Below, in pieces: positions 21,201 through 29,714 of a stretch of DNA of 41,434 nt. Source of the stretch: a virus. Position 1 is the stretch's first letter; each line of letters opens with the position of its first letter. The stretch lies in IMG/VR virus record IMGVR_UViG_3300019458_000059, positions 1 to 41,434 of that record. One strand, given 5' to 3'. Made by a program: the position numbers and the translations under genes. The notes under the pieces are model-generated. The model was not told the DNA's origin, searched no databases, and saw only the letters and a program-made list of their open reading frames with translations.

Positions 21201-21566
21201 ATGACTAATCAAAGACTATTCGACCGAGTCAGCAAGCATCTGCTGAAGCAAGGGAAAAAGTCTATTGACCCGAATGGTATGTGTCTTTATCGTGATCCTC
21301 GTGGATTGAAGTGTGCTATAGGTTGTCTGATTCCTGATAGTCGGTATTACCCGGGTCTAGAGGGTAAATCGATTTACACCTCTGCTGTGATGGCTGCTGC
21401 CAGATATACCAAAGACCAGATAAAGCTAGTTTTAGAGCTTCAGAATCTGCATGACGCTTTCATCATTAATTCTGACTGCTGGCCGGAGAAATTGGCAGAG
21501 ATTGCTCGCAATAATGGTCTCACTTTTGCTTACAGCAGGGAGAAGCAGCATGCCGAAGCAGAATAG
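21201..21566 (+). CDS. Conserved-type phage hypothetical protein, 121 aa
   Basis: The stretch LLKQGKKSIDPNGMCLYRDP, then LKCAIGCLIPDSRY, resembles a family of uncharacterised proteins frequent in phages (xHLLxQGxxS...CxYRxxxGLKCAIGCLI). Small, helical, two Cys. Function unknown. The C-terminus overlaps the next gene by 17 bases. Confidence 0.7.
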   Translation: MTNQRLFDRVSKHLLKQGKKSIDPNGMCLYRDPRGLKCAIGCLIPDSRYYPGLEGKSIYTSAVMAAARYTKDQIKLVLELQNLHDAFIINSDCWPEKLAEIARNNGLTFAYSREKQHAEAE

Positions 21567-22356
21567 CAACCCGCTGAGTCGTTTCAGTCTCGCATCGCAC
21601 GAGCTGCGTAAGCGTATCATCGCAGCCAGTGCTGGTGAAGTCGGAACAGGCAAGACCCGCTTCTGGATGACTGCACCGGGGCCTATTGTCGTCTTCTCGC
21701 TCGATATGGGCACGGAGGGTGTCGTCGAGGAATTCAGACAGGACGGCAAGGAAATCTACGTTCAGGAATATGAGTGGGCTCCCCCGCCTGTGGCTGAGGA
21801 TACGTCTTACGAAGAGAAGGAAGAATTCAAGGAACAGGCGCAGTCCATTCGAAACCGGTTCCTTGAGGACTTCGAGATAGCGGTTCAGAATGCTCGCACC
21901 GTTGTCTGGGATAAGGAATCCGACATCTGGGAAATGTTTCGCTATGCCGAATTCGGAGCACCTAATGATGCCCCGAAGAACTATGCTGCTCTCAACCAGC
22001 GGTATCGTCGAGCTGTCAACCTGCCAAAGTCATTCGATGTTAATTTCGGATTGATTCGTGGGCTCAAAGACAAGTGGGGCACACGGATGAAGCGGTCTGG
22101 CAATGGGACGCAGCCGTTTAATACTGGCGAGCGAGAGGTTGTAGGCTTCTCCGAGCTTGACGGACTGGTCCATACGACGCTATTCCATCGACGCGAAGAG
22201 GGTAAATTCCTCATCGATGTCGGGAAGTCTCGCGGTCCCGGTGGACAGGCAATTCAGGACCAGACGCTTGAAGCCATGTCGAGCGGACTTGGTCTTACAT
22301 TTTCTGAATTGGCTCAGCTCGTGTTTCCTGAGACAGATGACGGGGATTGGGTGTAG
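21550..22356 (+). CDS. Sak4-like RecA-fold recombination ATPase
   Basis: 268 aa. Walker A GEVGTGKT at 29-36, followed by MTAPGPIVVFSLDMGTEGV, the AAA_24/Sak4 pattern in which a short core domain binds and anneals single strands with help of SSB. The frame is open to 21451, but MPKQNSNPLSRF with GGGAGAAGC upstream is the sensible start and keeps the core near the N-terminus. Together with the exonuclease it forms a recombination pair. Confidence 0.78.
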   Translation: MPKQNSNPLSRFSLASHELRKRIIAASAGEVGTGKTRFWMTAPGPIVVFSLDMGTEGVVEEFRQDGKEIYVQEYEWAPPPVAEDTSYEEKEEFKEQAQSIRNRFLEDFEIAVQNARTVVWDKESDIWEMFRYAEFGAPNDAPKNYAALNQRYRRAVNLPKSFDVNFGLIRGLKDKWGTRMKRSGNGTQPFNTGEREVVGFSELDGLVHTTLFHRREEGKFLIDVGKSRGPGGQAIQDQTLEAMSSGLGLTFSELAQLVFPETDDGDWV

Positions 22357-22359
22357 TCG

Positions 22360-22599
22360 ATGGCTCTGGGTATTGTTCTCAGAACTCTCTGTGGCTGCGA
22401 GCGGGTCTTGCATATTCTGGACAGGGACTACCCTCCTACCTGGAGGATTCCATATGTTAGCTTCGGAGTCCATCATTTCAGGACGGGTGACAGCATGGAT
22501 TCGCTAGTTACCTCCTGCGAGGGCTACAAGGTCAGAAATTTCGAGCGAACATCCGTGATTGGCATCTATGACTATCCGGTGTATCTGGAGGTAGTATGA
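22360..22599 (+). CDS. Hypothetical protein, 79 aa
   Basis: Not recognised. It has CGCE and several aromatic residues (RIPYVSFGVHHF). Starts 3 bases after the ATPase gene and ends overlapping the next ATG. Confidence 0.55.
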   Translation: MALGIVLRTLCGCERVLHILDRDYPPTWRIPYVSFGVHHFRTGDSMDSLVTSCEGYKVRNFERTSVIGIYDYPVYLEVV

Positions 22600-22778
22600 A
22601 AACAGTTTACAAGGTAAAAACACAGTCTCCCTACTACTCGAATGACCGCGAGTATTGAGTGCTAGCCACTTCAGCAAGCAGGGCTATCTCGAAGCTGAAG
22701 CGGAAGGGACGGAAGCTATTGGACCGTGGTGAAAAGGTAATCGGTGTTGCCTATATCGGCATTATCAACGTGGAGTAG
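22596..22778 (+). pseudogene. 60-codon gene interrupted by an in-frame TGA
   Basis: MKTVYKVKTQSPYYSNDREY, then TGA at 22656-22658, then in the same frame VLATSASRAISKLKRKG... to TAG at 22776. The two halves read naturally as one small protein with Trp (TGG) at the stop position. It could be a nonsense mutation, a sequencing error, readthrough, or two mini-genes (the second from GTG at 22659). Elsewhere TGA is a normal stop. Confidence 0.5.
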
Positions 22779-22780
22779 CC

Positions 22781-23530
22781 ATGTTACTTGTCGCAAAGGA
22801 ACCATCGTCAGCCGAGCTGGAGATTCCCCTACAACGCTTGGGAATCCCTGCCGAGAAGACTCATCTGGACTTTGGTGACTTCGCGCTCATCGGTCGTGGA
22901 ATAGGTGGTAAGCAGGTCATGGTTGGTGTCGAGATGAAGAAGGTCAAAGACCTTATCGGCAGCCTGCGGACTCAGCGGCTCCAGGGACATCAGGCACCCG
23001 GAATGCTTACCACCTTCGACTATCGCTACCTGCTGGTCGAGGGAGAGACTCGGACTGACCAGCATGGATTCATCTGCATGCGCGGTAAGTTCGGCCGGTG
23101 GAAGCCTGTCAGGAGCAAGATGACCATGATGGAGCTGGAAGAGCGCATCCTGACTCTCGTCCACAATGGTGGCTTTCACTTCGTTAGGACTACCAACACA
23201 CGGCGGGACACGCTTCTCTGGCTTGCTGCCCTCTACCGTTGGTGGACCGACCGGGACATGGACGAGCACAAAAGTCATCTTGGTATTCATATTCCAAGTG
23301 GCGTAGTGCCTCTCACACGGTTCCGAAAAGCCGTCTATGCCCTACCCGGAATCGGACTGAAGACATCGCTTGCGGCGCAGAAGCAGTTCCGCTCACTGCG
23401 TCGGGCTATTGGTGAATCAGAAGTAAAAGATTGGGCGGAACTAGTCACGACCGACAGCGAGGGTAAGTTGAGACGACTGGGAGAGAAGGAAGCCGCTCGC
23501 ATTGTCGAAGAAATAGATAGGGAGTATTAG
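22781..23530 (+). CDS. ERCC4/XPF-type nuclease
   Basis: 249 aa. HLDFGDFAL, then VGVEMKKVKDLIGSL and RLQGH, match the XPF/ERCC4 nuclease fold (GDF, then VxxExKxxxDLxxSL, with V-E-M-K-K at the ERKxxxD position). The C-terminal FRKAVYALPGIGLKTSLAAQ is a helix-hairpin-helix. Structure-specific cutting of branched DNA is the family role; here it would resolve recombination or replication forks. Lies between recombination and polymerase genes. Confidence 0.82.
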   Translation: MLLVAKEPSSAELEIPLQRLGIPAEKTHLDFGDFALIGRGIGGKQVMVGVEMKKVKDLIGSLRTQRLQGHQAPGMLTTFDYRYLLVEGETRTDQHGFICMRGKFGRWKPVRSKMTMMELEERILTLVHNGGFHFVRTTNTRRDTLLWLAALYRWWTDRDMDEHKSHLGIHIPSGVVPLTRFRKAVYALPGIGLKTSLAAQKQFRSLRRAIGESEVKDWAELVTTDSEGKLRRLGEKEAARIVEEIDREY

Positions 23531-23532
23531 CT

Positions 23533-23877
23533 ATGGACATTCCGGAGATTGGCGGAACTGGTTTACAGCCTATCGAACTGCCTGACATGCGACTGTTTCG
23601 CGTGACTCGGAAGAAGGCGGACTTTACGAAGGAAGAATGGAATGCGGAATACGTCTCGATGCTGGAAACTATCGACATCTGGGCACATACCGTGCAATAC
23701 GGTGACAGCTCAGTGCTCGCATTCTTCAAGCTCGTAGTGGTTGATAGGGACACTCCGAATCAGCGAGTGGCCCCTCAGCTCAAGCGTGTGTTTGCGCAAT
23801 GGCTTGATGTTGAAGAGATTGAAGTGCCCAAGCCTATGAAGTCGAGCATCGTTTCACCCGGAGTTAGCTGGAACTAA
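23533..23877 (+). CDS. Hypothetical protein, 114 aa
   Basis: Not recognised. Alpha/beta with a central helix (TKEEWNAEYVSMLETIDIW) and a strand (SSVLAFFKLVVVDRD). Directly abuts the polymerase ATG (TAAATG), so probably a polymerase-linked accessory. No catalytic motif seen. Confidence 0.6.
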   Translation: MDIPEIGGTGLQPIELPDMRLFRVTRKKADFTKEEWNAEYVSMLETIDIWAHTVQYGDSSVLAFFKLVVVDRDTPNQRVAPQLKRVFAQWLDVEEIEVPKPMKSSIVSPGVSWN

Positions 23878-26508
23878 ATGCGCATTAGGGGGGAAGGTTC
23901 TGTCCCGTCTGAAATCATGTTCGTTGGCGAAGGTCCCGGTCCTGAGGAAGACAGGGTCGGTCGGCCTTTTGTCGGCAAGGCCGGAAAAGAACTAAACAGA
24001 TTTCTGGATGGCGACAGCCTTCCCCTTCGAGAAGATGTATTCGTCGATAACCTCTACCGGCAGTATGGTGGAAAGAAATATGTCTACACTGCCGAGGACC
24101 TTGCACGGGACGAGCCCGAGCTAATCCGCAACATCAAAGCAGTTCAGCCAAAGATTATTGTCCCTCTGGGTCGACATTCGACTCGTTGGTTCATGGGCGA
24201 TGTCGATATGGACGATTGCCAGGGTATTCCTTGGATTGTCACACCGGAGAAGGTTGGTAGGGAAGTGGTAGTCCTGCCAATAGTTCATCCTGCTGCCGGT
24301 TTCCACAATCCAGAGATGTCACCCTACGTTGTTGATGGCTTCTTCCAGCTCAGTCGATTCCTGAATGGCGAGGTAGAGGCCCGGGTCATGTTCGACGACC
24401 CATATCCGAATCCAGTCTACGAAGAGGTAACAGATGCAACTCATCTTCGAGTGGTTCTGCGAGCAGTGTGTAGGGGAACCCGTGTCCATGTCGATACTGA
24501 GGGAACGCCAGGGCATCCCTGGTCGCTACAATTCTCATTCCAGCTCGGAACAGGCTATCTTATCCGTGCTGCGCATCGAGACCTGCTCAGACTATTCGCC
24601 GCGCATATCAGGGGTGTCGGGGCTATCATCGTCTACCACAACTCCCTCCATGACCTCTCCATCAACAGAGCACTCGGAATAGCAGACCTGCTCGCTGACG
24701 TGCAGTTCGACGATACGATGGTCATGGCCTACCTGTTGCAGATTGTGCCGCAGGGATTGAAGCCATTGGGTCTGCGGTTTGCCAACATGCGGATGCGGAG
24801 CTATATGGACCTGCTTGGAGGGAAGCAGAATCAGCTCGCGCTCGACTATGCTGTTGGCTTGTTCGACATTGAACAGTTTGACTGGGAGGCTAGATGTGAA
24901 GATGCATTCTGGACGGAAATCGACAAAGGTCGGAACATCCGCGTCCATCCGAAAGTCCCAAAGACACCGCTCCACAAAGCGGCGGAACGTATCCTCCGCT
25001 CAAAGAAGCCATACAAGCTCTGGAATGACCAGATTGAAGACACTCGGGTTGCCGGCTACAATCGCATGGGACCCATGCCAGAAGCTACCCTCAACCATGT
25101 CCCTGCCGGAGATGCCATCGAATACGGTTGTCGTGATGCTGACTGCACTGGGCGTGTTCGTCCAGAACTCGAACGGAGACTGGACGCACTTGAACTCCGA
25201 CCTGTCTACGACCTAGAGATTGCCACCTATCCGCTCATCGACCAGATGCAGAAAGTAGGCATTCGACCCGACCTGCCCTACTTCAAGAAATTCTCAGCCG
25301 AGTTGCAGGACGAGATTGATATCATCCAATATCGGCTTGAGCAGTGGACAGGACGAGAGGACTTCAACGCGAACAGCGGAGACCAAGTTGCCGAGTATCT
25401 ATTTGACGAGTTAGGTCTTGAACCTCTCAAGATGACTGAATCCGGTCGAGGCTCGACCAACGATAAGATTCTCGGAGGACTGGAACACGAGCACGGAAAC
25501 TCTTTCCCCGTTATTGGTGATATCCGCGAGTATCGTGAAGTTTACAAGCTCAAGAATACCTTTGTGGATAGACTTCCAGACTTCGTCCGTTACTGGCCTT
25601 ATGACGACAGGATTCACTCTACTTTTCGAACTACTCGAGTAATTACAGGACGACTGTCTGCGTCAGACCCTAACATTCTTGCTCTTCCGAAGCGGGGGAA
25701 GTTTGCCAAGGCTTTTAGGCGTGGATTCATTGCCGACCCGGGGCATATCTTTGGATCATGGGATTTGTCGCAAATCGAATTGCGTATTCTAGCTCATCTG
25801 TCGCAGGACCCGTTGATGCTCGCTATTTACAGAGGCGAGAAACGAAATACTGATGGTTCACTTATCGACCTGCATGCTCAATTGGCTGAGCGTATCTTTG
25901 GAGTCAAGCCGGCCGACCAGGACAAGTCCAAGCACCGACTGCCAGCAAAGGCTATCAACTTCGGAATTCCGATGGGAATGACAAATATTGGTTTGACTAT
26001 CGAACTACGGAAGAATGGCGTCATGGTCACCGAAGACGATGCCCAACGCTGGCTTGATGAAACGTTCGCGCTTTATAAGGCAGTGCCGAACTACATGGAC
26101 CAGATGAGGGCTGAGGCCAGGCGGAATGGTTATATTCGCTGCTTGTCTGGTCGCATCCGTTACATAGGCGGTATCCGTTCCTCGAACGAGCGGGTTCGAG
26201 CTGAGGCCGAGCGGTTTGCCTTCTCGACTCCTATTCAAGAGGGTGCCCAATTTGTAATGAAGACTGCCGGGGCCTATATCTGGAAGAACATTATTCAACG
26301 CCGGCAGAAGATGGGCCAGTGGATTGAGCCTATAGTGCAGATTCATGACGACATGGTATTGGAATTGCAGTCCGAACAGCTAGCTAGGGAGGTTCATCCC
26401 GAGATGGTCTATGCAATGACAAAAGTGTTCCAGGAACTGTCGGTGCCTATTGAAACATCCGGGGACCTTGGACCGAACTGGGCAGATATGGTAGAGATTG
26501 TTGCATGA
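23878..26508 (+). CDS. Family A DNA polymerase with N-terminal uracil-DNA-glycosylase-like domain
   Basis: 876 aa. Residues ~10-160: UDG superfamily fold, motif FVGEGPGPEEDRVGRPFVG (14-32) and VLPIVHPAAG near 132-141. Exonuclease: D206/E208 (HVDTEG), HNSLHD (D259), YGCRDAD (about 415). Polymerase: motif A SWDLSQIELR (about 625-635), motif B LPAKAINFGIPMGM (about 686-699), motif C QIHDDM (about 820-825). In motif B the usual Tyr of FGxxYG is Met. UDG-PolA fusions are known from SPO1-type phages. It is the replicative polymerase of this phage; whether the UDG part cuts or only binds uracil is open. Confidence 0.93.
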   Translation: MRIRGEGSVPSEIMFVGEGPGPEEDRVGRPFVGKAGKELNRFLDGDSLPLREDVFVDNLYRQYGGKKYVYTAEDLARDEPELIRNIKAVQPKIIVPLGRHSTRWFMGDVDMDDCQGIPWIVTPEKVGREVVVLPIVHPAAGFHNPEMSPYVVDGFFQLSRFLNGEVEARVMFDDPYPNPVYEEVTDATHLRVVLRAVCRGTRVHVDTEGTPGHPWSLQFSFQLGTGYLIRAAHRDLLRLFAAHIRGVGAIIVYHNSLHDLSINRALGIADLLADVQFDDTMVMAYLLQIVPQGLKPLGLRFANMRMRSYMDLLGGKQNQLALDYAVGLFDIEQFDWEARCEDAFWTEIDKGRNIRVHPKVPKTPLHKAAERILRSKKPYKLWNDQIEDTRVAGYNRMGPMPEATLNHVPAGDAIEYGCRDADCTGRVRPELERRLDALELRPVYDLEIATYPLIDQMQKVGIRPDLPYFKKFSAELQDEIDIIQYRLEQWTGREDFNANSGDQVAEYLFDELGLEPLKMTESGRGSTNDKILGGLEHEHGNSFPVIGDIREYREVYKLKNTFVDRLPDFVRYWPYDDRIHSTFRTTRVITGRLSASDPNILALPKRGKFAKAFRRGFIADPGHIFGSWDLSQIELRILAHLSQDPLMLAIYRGEKRNTDGSLIDLHAQLAERIFGVKPADQDKSKHRLPAKAINFGIPMGMTNIGLTIELRKNGVMVTEDDAQRWLDETFALYKAVPNYMDQMRAEARRNGYIRCLSGRIRYIGGIRSSNERVRAEAERFAFSTPIQEGAQFVMKTAGAYIWKNIIQRRQKMGQWIEPIVQIHDDMVLELQSEQLAREVHPEMVYAMTKVFQELSVPIETSGDLGPNWADMVEIVA

Positions 26509-26660
26509 GTGACCACATCGCGAAGGCTGAGACGTTGCAATGTTGGTATCGTATATTCATGGGAAATTCCTGTCCACGTCCTGCACGTTGGTGGTGGGCG
26601 GACGATCCTGACGAAGTGGTTCGCGCCATGATGAGCATAAACACGACACGGATAGTCTGA
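26505..26660 (+). CDS. Hypothetical mini-protein, 51 aa
   Basis: MSDHIAKAETLQCWYRIF..., Trp-rich (RWWWADDPDE). ATGA overlap with the polymerase gene. Its first dozen codons resemble the start of the 26714 gene, so the two may be partial duplicates. Confidence 0.5.
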   Translation: MSDHIAKAETLQCWYRIFMGNSCPRPARWWWADDPDEVVRAMMSINTTRIV

Positions 26661-26713
26661 ATCCGGTCGGGCCTGCACGTTGGCTCACAGCCTGAGGAAG
26701 GAGCCCTAGCACT

Positions 26714-26911
26714 ATGACCGACTACACTGCGAAGGCTGAGGCACTCGACATGCACATAAGCGGCATTACAACGCATATTAATTATCTTGGGGAACTTACA
26801 TATCGCTGGGTCTTGGATAAAGACCAGCGTATAGCAGCAATCGCAGCCGTTCTGGCCGAAGTCGCTGCTGAGGCCGAGCAACGCGGAAGGGAACAGGCGC
26901 TAGAGGCGTAG
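26714..26911 (+). CDS. Hypothetical helical protein, 65 aa
   Basis: Begins MTDYTAKAEALDMHISG; all-helical, acidic C-terminus (LAEVAAEAEQRGREQALEA). GAGGAAGGAG lies upstream. N-terminal similarity to the 26505 gene is seen in DNA and protein. Confidence 0.55.
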   Translation: MTDYTAKAEALDMHISGITTHINYLGELTYRWVLDKDQRIAAIAAVLAEVAAEAEQRGREQALEA

Positions 26912-26918
26912 ACAGTCA

Positions 26919-27035
26919 GTGTCCACCATCTCAGTTATTTCATTCGTGATTTTCATTGTTGCTGCTCCAATGACTGGCTGGTATGCCGGCAAGCTGTTCG
27001 TCGAGTGGCTGAACGGTAAAGACATCGACTTGTAA
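26919..27035 (+). CDS. Single-span membrane mini-protein, 38 aa
   Basis: GTG start; SVISFVIFIVAAPMTGWYAG is a membrane helix, followed by KLFVEWLNGKDIDL. Follows the preceding stop by 7 bases. Function unknown. Confidence 0.45.
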   Translation: MSTISVISFVIFIVAAPMTGWYAGKLFVEWLNGKDIDL

Positions 27036-27047
27036 TCAGGAGGAACC

Positions 27048-27422
27048 ATGCCGAAGCTGTCTACGTCCCCGAAAGCAGTCGCTACTCAGGAAGTCAAGCT
27101 CGAACCGAAGCTGAAGGCACGTCTCCTGAGAGAGATGAAAGCCTACGCTGAACTCGAAGCGCAGTATGAGGCACTTGGCGCGCAACTGGCAAAGAGCAAA
27201 GAGAAGGCTGCCTCGATGCTTCAGGAAGCTGGTGTCAAGAAGGTGAAGATTGACGGTCATACTGCTTTTACCGTTGAGGGCACCTACAGCTTTCTCGACA
27301 AGACCAAGCTGATTGCACTTGGAGTGACAACCGAGATGTTGGAGGAAGCTACGGTAACCCGGCCAAAGTCGCCCTACACGCGCATTATTCATCCTGGCTC
27401 GAAGAATACGAGGGAGGACTAG
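27048..27422 (+). CDS. Hypothetical coiled-coil protein, 124 aa
   Basis: Residues 15-65 form a helical coil (LKARLLREMKAYAELEAQYE), then a small strand-rich domain (VKKVKIDGHTAFTVEG). AGGAGG precedes the ATG by 5 bases. Similar coil-plus-small-domain proteins are common near phage polymerases; function unknown. Confidence 0.65.
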   Translation: MPKLSTSPKAVATQEVKLEPKLKARLLREMKAYAELEAQYEALGAQLAKSKEKAASMLQEAGVKKVKIDGHTAFTVEGTYSFLDKTKLIALGVTTEMLEEATVTRPKSPYTRIIHPGSKNTRED

Positions 27423-27426
27423 TGTT

Positions 27427-27855
27427 GTGAATATACAAGATTTCCAGAAAGAGGTTCACCAGCGTAATGTCGAGAAGGGGTTCTACGACTACAAGGCAGA
27501 CCTTGCGCTGGCGTATGAAATACTGCATGACAGGTTTGTATCGGACGAATCGTTCGAGGCACTATCTCGCATCCTCATCGACTACTCCAAGCTCCAGCTC
27601 GAACGCAAACTGCTACTCGTCATCGGGGAGATAGTCGAGGCGCATGAAGAGTTGCGTGCAGGACACTCACCGTCCGAAATCTACTACAATCCCGAGAAGC
27701 TGGATAAGCCGGAGGGGTTCAGCGTCGAGATAGCTGATGCCCATATTCGCCTGTGGGACCTGGAAGCTGCTCACGGTATTGACTCGGAAGACTCTCTCAC
27801 GCTGAAGAGCCGATACAACGAGGGTCGAGCCTACAAGCATGGGCGACAATTTTGA
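27427..27855 (+). CDS. MazG-like nucleotide pyrophosphohydrolase
   Basis: 142 aa, GTG start. An all-helical domain with GEIVEAHEELRAG and EIADAHIRLWDLEAA, matching the MazG/all-alpha NTP-PPase signature (ExxEx~20-27ExxD, here E..E...E..D). Phage MazG proteins hydrolyse NTPs or ppGpp-like signals. Part of a nucleotide-handling set with the 30238, 30657 and 31067 genes. Confidence 0.75.
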   Translation: MNIQDFQKEVHQRNVEKGFYDYKADLALAYEILHDRFVSDESFEALSRILIDYSKLQLERKLLLVIGEIVEAHEELRAGHSPSEIYYNPEKLDKPEGFSVEIADAHIRLWDLEAAHGIDSEDSLTLKSRYNEGRAYKHGRQF

Positions 27856-27890
27856 GCATAGGCATACAGCTTGCATCTGGAGAGGACATC

Positions 27891-28568
27891 ATGAGACAAC
27901 TTATCCGCATCCTGGCTGGAACGGCTGTCGCTCTGGTCTTGTCCAGCCCTGTATTCGCTCAGGAGGCACTCAGAATCGTTGAAGCCCGGCGTGCGTCGTA
28001 TCCGACCCCTATTCCACGCGAGCAGGTTCCAGTGCTGCTCCGTGGTATCGCGTCCGACCTGAATGCTGCCGATATCCCCGGTGGCCCATTTGGCATCCTG
28101 CGGAAGGAGTCAGGCAACCAGTGTGGCGGCTTCTCGTGCGACATCATCTGCTCGGGACAGAACAGTCAGCAGCGTCAGTGGGACGTGTTACGTGACTCGC
28201 CCGAGACAGCCGCACCTGTCTGGAATGAGGTTCCGGCCGGTCATGTCGTGCCACGCCAGTGTATCTTTGGCATCATTCCTCCGCCTCCTTCGCCTCCACC
28301 GCCTCCTTCTGGCCTGGAAATTCGTGTCGCAGAACTGGAGCGTAAATTACAGGAGCTGCATGAACGTTTCGTAGCGCAATCAGCAGATTTGAATGCGGTA
28401 AAGAATGCTATCGCGCAGTTACAGGCACTGGTGAATCAGCTTCAGGAGAATATCGGAAGAGCGAATGAGGAACTAATAAAACAACAAGACCAGCTTGATA
28501 ATCGCTGTGTGACAGGGCGAGTTGCGGGATTCATTCCTGTTCGCTCATGCCCGGAGCCGAGACGATAA
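27891..28568 (+). CDS. Exported coiled-coil protein with poly-proline hinge
   Basis: 225 aa from the ATG at 27891. A signal peptide (LAGTAVALVLSSPVFAQ, cut near 24) is followed by a Cys-containing domain with CGGFSCDIICSG, a hinge of eleven Pro in IPPPPSPPPPPSG, then a ~65-residue coiled coil (RVAELERKLQELHERF) and a short Cys tail. A periplasmic or surface protein; the fold suggests a trimer or dimer. Unusual among phage replication genes. The frame is open 13 codons upstream. Confidence 0.65.
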   Translation: MRQLIRILAGTAVALVLSSPVFAQEALRIVEARRASYPTPIPREQVPVLLRGIASDLNAADIPGGPFGILRKESGNQCGGFSCDIICSGQNSQQRQWDVLRDSPETAAPVWNEVPAGHVVPRQCIFGIIPPPPSPPPPPSGLEIRVAELERKLQELHERFVAQSADLNAVKNAIAQLQALVNQLQENIGRANEELIKQQDQLDNRCVTGRVAGFIPVRSCPEPRR

Positions 28569-28844
28569 ATGCCTGTTAACCTTTCGAGAAAGGTTACCAA
28601 TACGCGCTATAACAAGTCTGATAAAGGGAAAGCTCGCCAAGCGCGCTATAACAATTCCAATAAAGGCAGGATGCGCTACAAGCGCCGCGAAGATCGCAGG
28701 ATTAAAATTGGAGAGAAACAGCATTTGTTCCCTTCGATAGAGATTGCCGAGCAGGCCCGTGAGCTGAGAGATAGGCTTACAGCCGAGTTTCTAACAAAGC
28801 AGGCAGTCGAAAGAGACATACTCAGAGAGGCAGAGAAATCATGA
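28569..28844 (+). CDS. Basic repeat protein, 91 aa
   Basis: The N-terminal half has a repeated TRYNKSDKGKARQARYN and NSNKGRMRYKRRED pattern (RYNxSxKGxxRxxR), a DNA-binding style repeat found beside some HNH nucleases. The C-terminal half is an acidic helix. Role unknown. Confidence 0.6.
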   Translation: MPVNLSRKVTNTRYNKSDKGKARQARYNNSNKGRMRYKRREDRRIKIGEKQHLFPSIEIAEQARELRDRLTAEFLTKQAVERDILREAEKS

Positions 28845-29056
28845 GTTTGAGTAGAGACAGTCGCCAGGAGCGTAAGCTGAAGACCCTGCGTCGTGCTCAG
28901 TTCAGGCTGAAGCAGAGATTTGAATCTATTGACTGGGAAGAAGATGTTTTGACTCCCGAAGTCCTGGCACTCAAGGCCGGCAAGCCCGTGCTCGGACTTC
29001 CTGCAGGCGCCGCATTCGACATTCAGGTGGAAGATGAGAATAGTAATAAAGAGTAG
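28841..29056 (+). CDS. Hypothetical protein, 71 aa
   Basis: Not recognised. Basic N-terminus (SRDSRQERKLKTLRRAQFRL) and a C-terminal part with PGGA-like turns. ATGA overlap before, 23-base overlap after. Confidence 0.55.
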   Translation: MSLSRDSRQERKLKTLRRAQFRLKQRFESIDWEEDVLTPEVLALKAGKPVLGLPAGAAFDIQVEDENSNKE

Positions 29057-29696
29057 GGGAAACTCTACCGACAATGGACAGATTATCATCCGTCCTGCTC
29101 GAATAGTAGTCCCTTCTCGTCCCATGCGCGTGCTCGATTTCGATACAGAGTGCAGGCCCCTGCATTGGATTAACTCCGAGTATGTTAGTAAGGAAGTCAC
29201 AGCGCTTGCGTGGGCATGGGCTGACAAGCCTGACGAAGTCTCATACTATCTGCTAGGCGAGACAGACCATCTGACCATGTTAAGAGCATTCGTCAATGCT
29301 TATAACCAGGCAGACATGGTGACAGGTCACTACATTCGAGGATACGACCTGCCACTAATCAACAGTGCACTGATGGAGTTGAAGTTGCCTGTCCTTGGCA
29401 AGAAGATGACACACGATACAAAGATTGACCTGGTTCGACAGCATGGACTCAGCATGTCGCAGGAGAGCTTGGGGACCATGTTACGGCTGGACCACAAGAA
29501 GATAGACATGAACCAAGGCAAGTGGCGCGCAGCCAATCGACTCCAGCCCGAAGGACTCGCATACGTCCGTGAACGTGTTGTTGGCGACGTGCAGCAGCAT
29601 ATCGAGATGTATCGAGAGCTGCTGAGTCTGGACTACCTGACACCGTCTAAAATGTGGGAGTCAGGCACGTTCGAGAGTCCGGCATACACACCGTAG
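29034..29696 (+). CDS. DnaQ-like 3'-5' exonuclease
   Basis: 220 aa. RVLDFDTECRPLHW (DxE, motif I), GHYIRGYDLPLIN (motif II with Asn/Asp) and VVGDVQQHIEMY (motif III) fit the DEDD exonuclease fold. A start at 29124 (MRVLDFDTE) is possible; the upstream ATG has AGGTGGAAG before it. The polymerase already carries an exonuclease domain, so this is a second proofreading or processing enzyme. Confidence 0.78.
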   Translation: MRIVIKSRGNSTDNGQIIIRPARIVVPSRPMRVLDFDTECRPLHWINSEYVSKEVTALAWAWADKPDEVSYYLLGETDHLTMLRAFVNAYNQADMVTGHYIRGYDLPLINSALMELKLPVLGKKMTHDTKIDLVRQHGLSMSQESLGTMLRLDHKKIDMNQGKWRAANRLQPEGLAYVRERVVGDVQQHIEMYRELLSLDYLTPSKMWESGTFESPAYTP

Positions 29697-29714
29697 TGAA
29701 AGATAGGGACATAG

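Noticed and set aside
22656-22658. TGA recoded to Trp throughout the phage
   Set aside because: TGA is a clean stop for many well-supported genes, including numerous ATGA overlaps, so only this one site is odd.
24723-24737. TGGCCTACCTGTTGC as another sigma-54-like site
   Set aside because: Lacks the CA(C/T) of the -24 block and lies deep in the polymerase gene.
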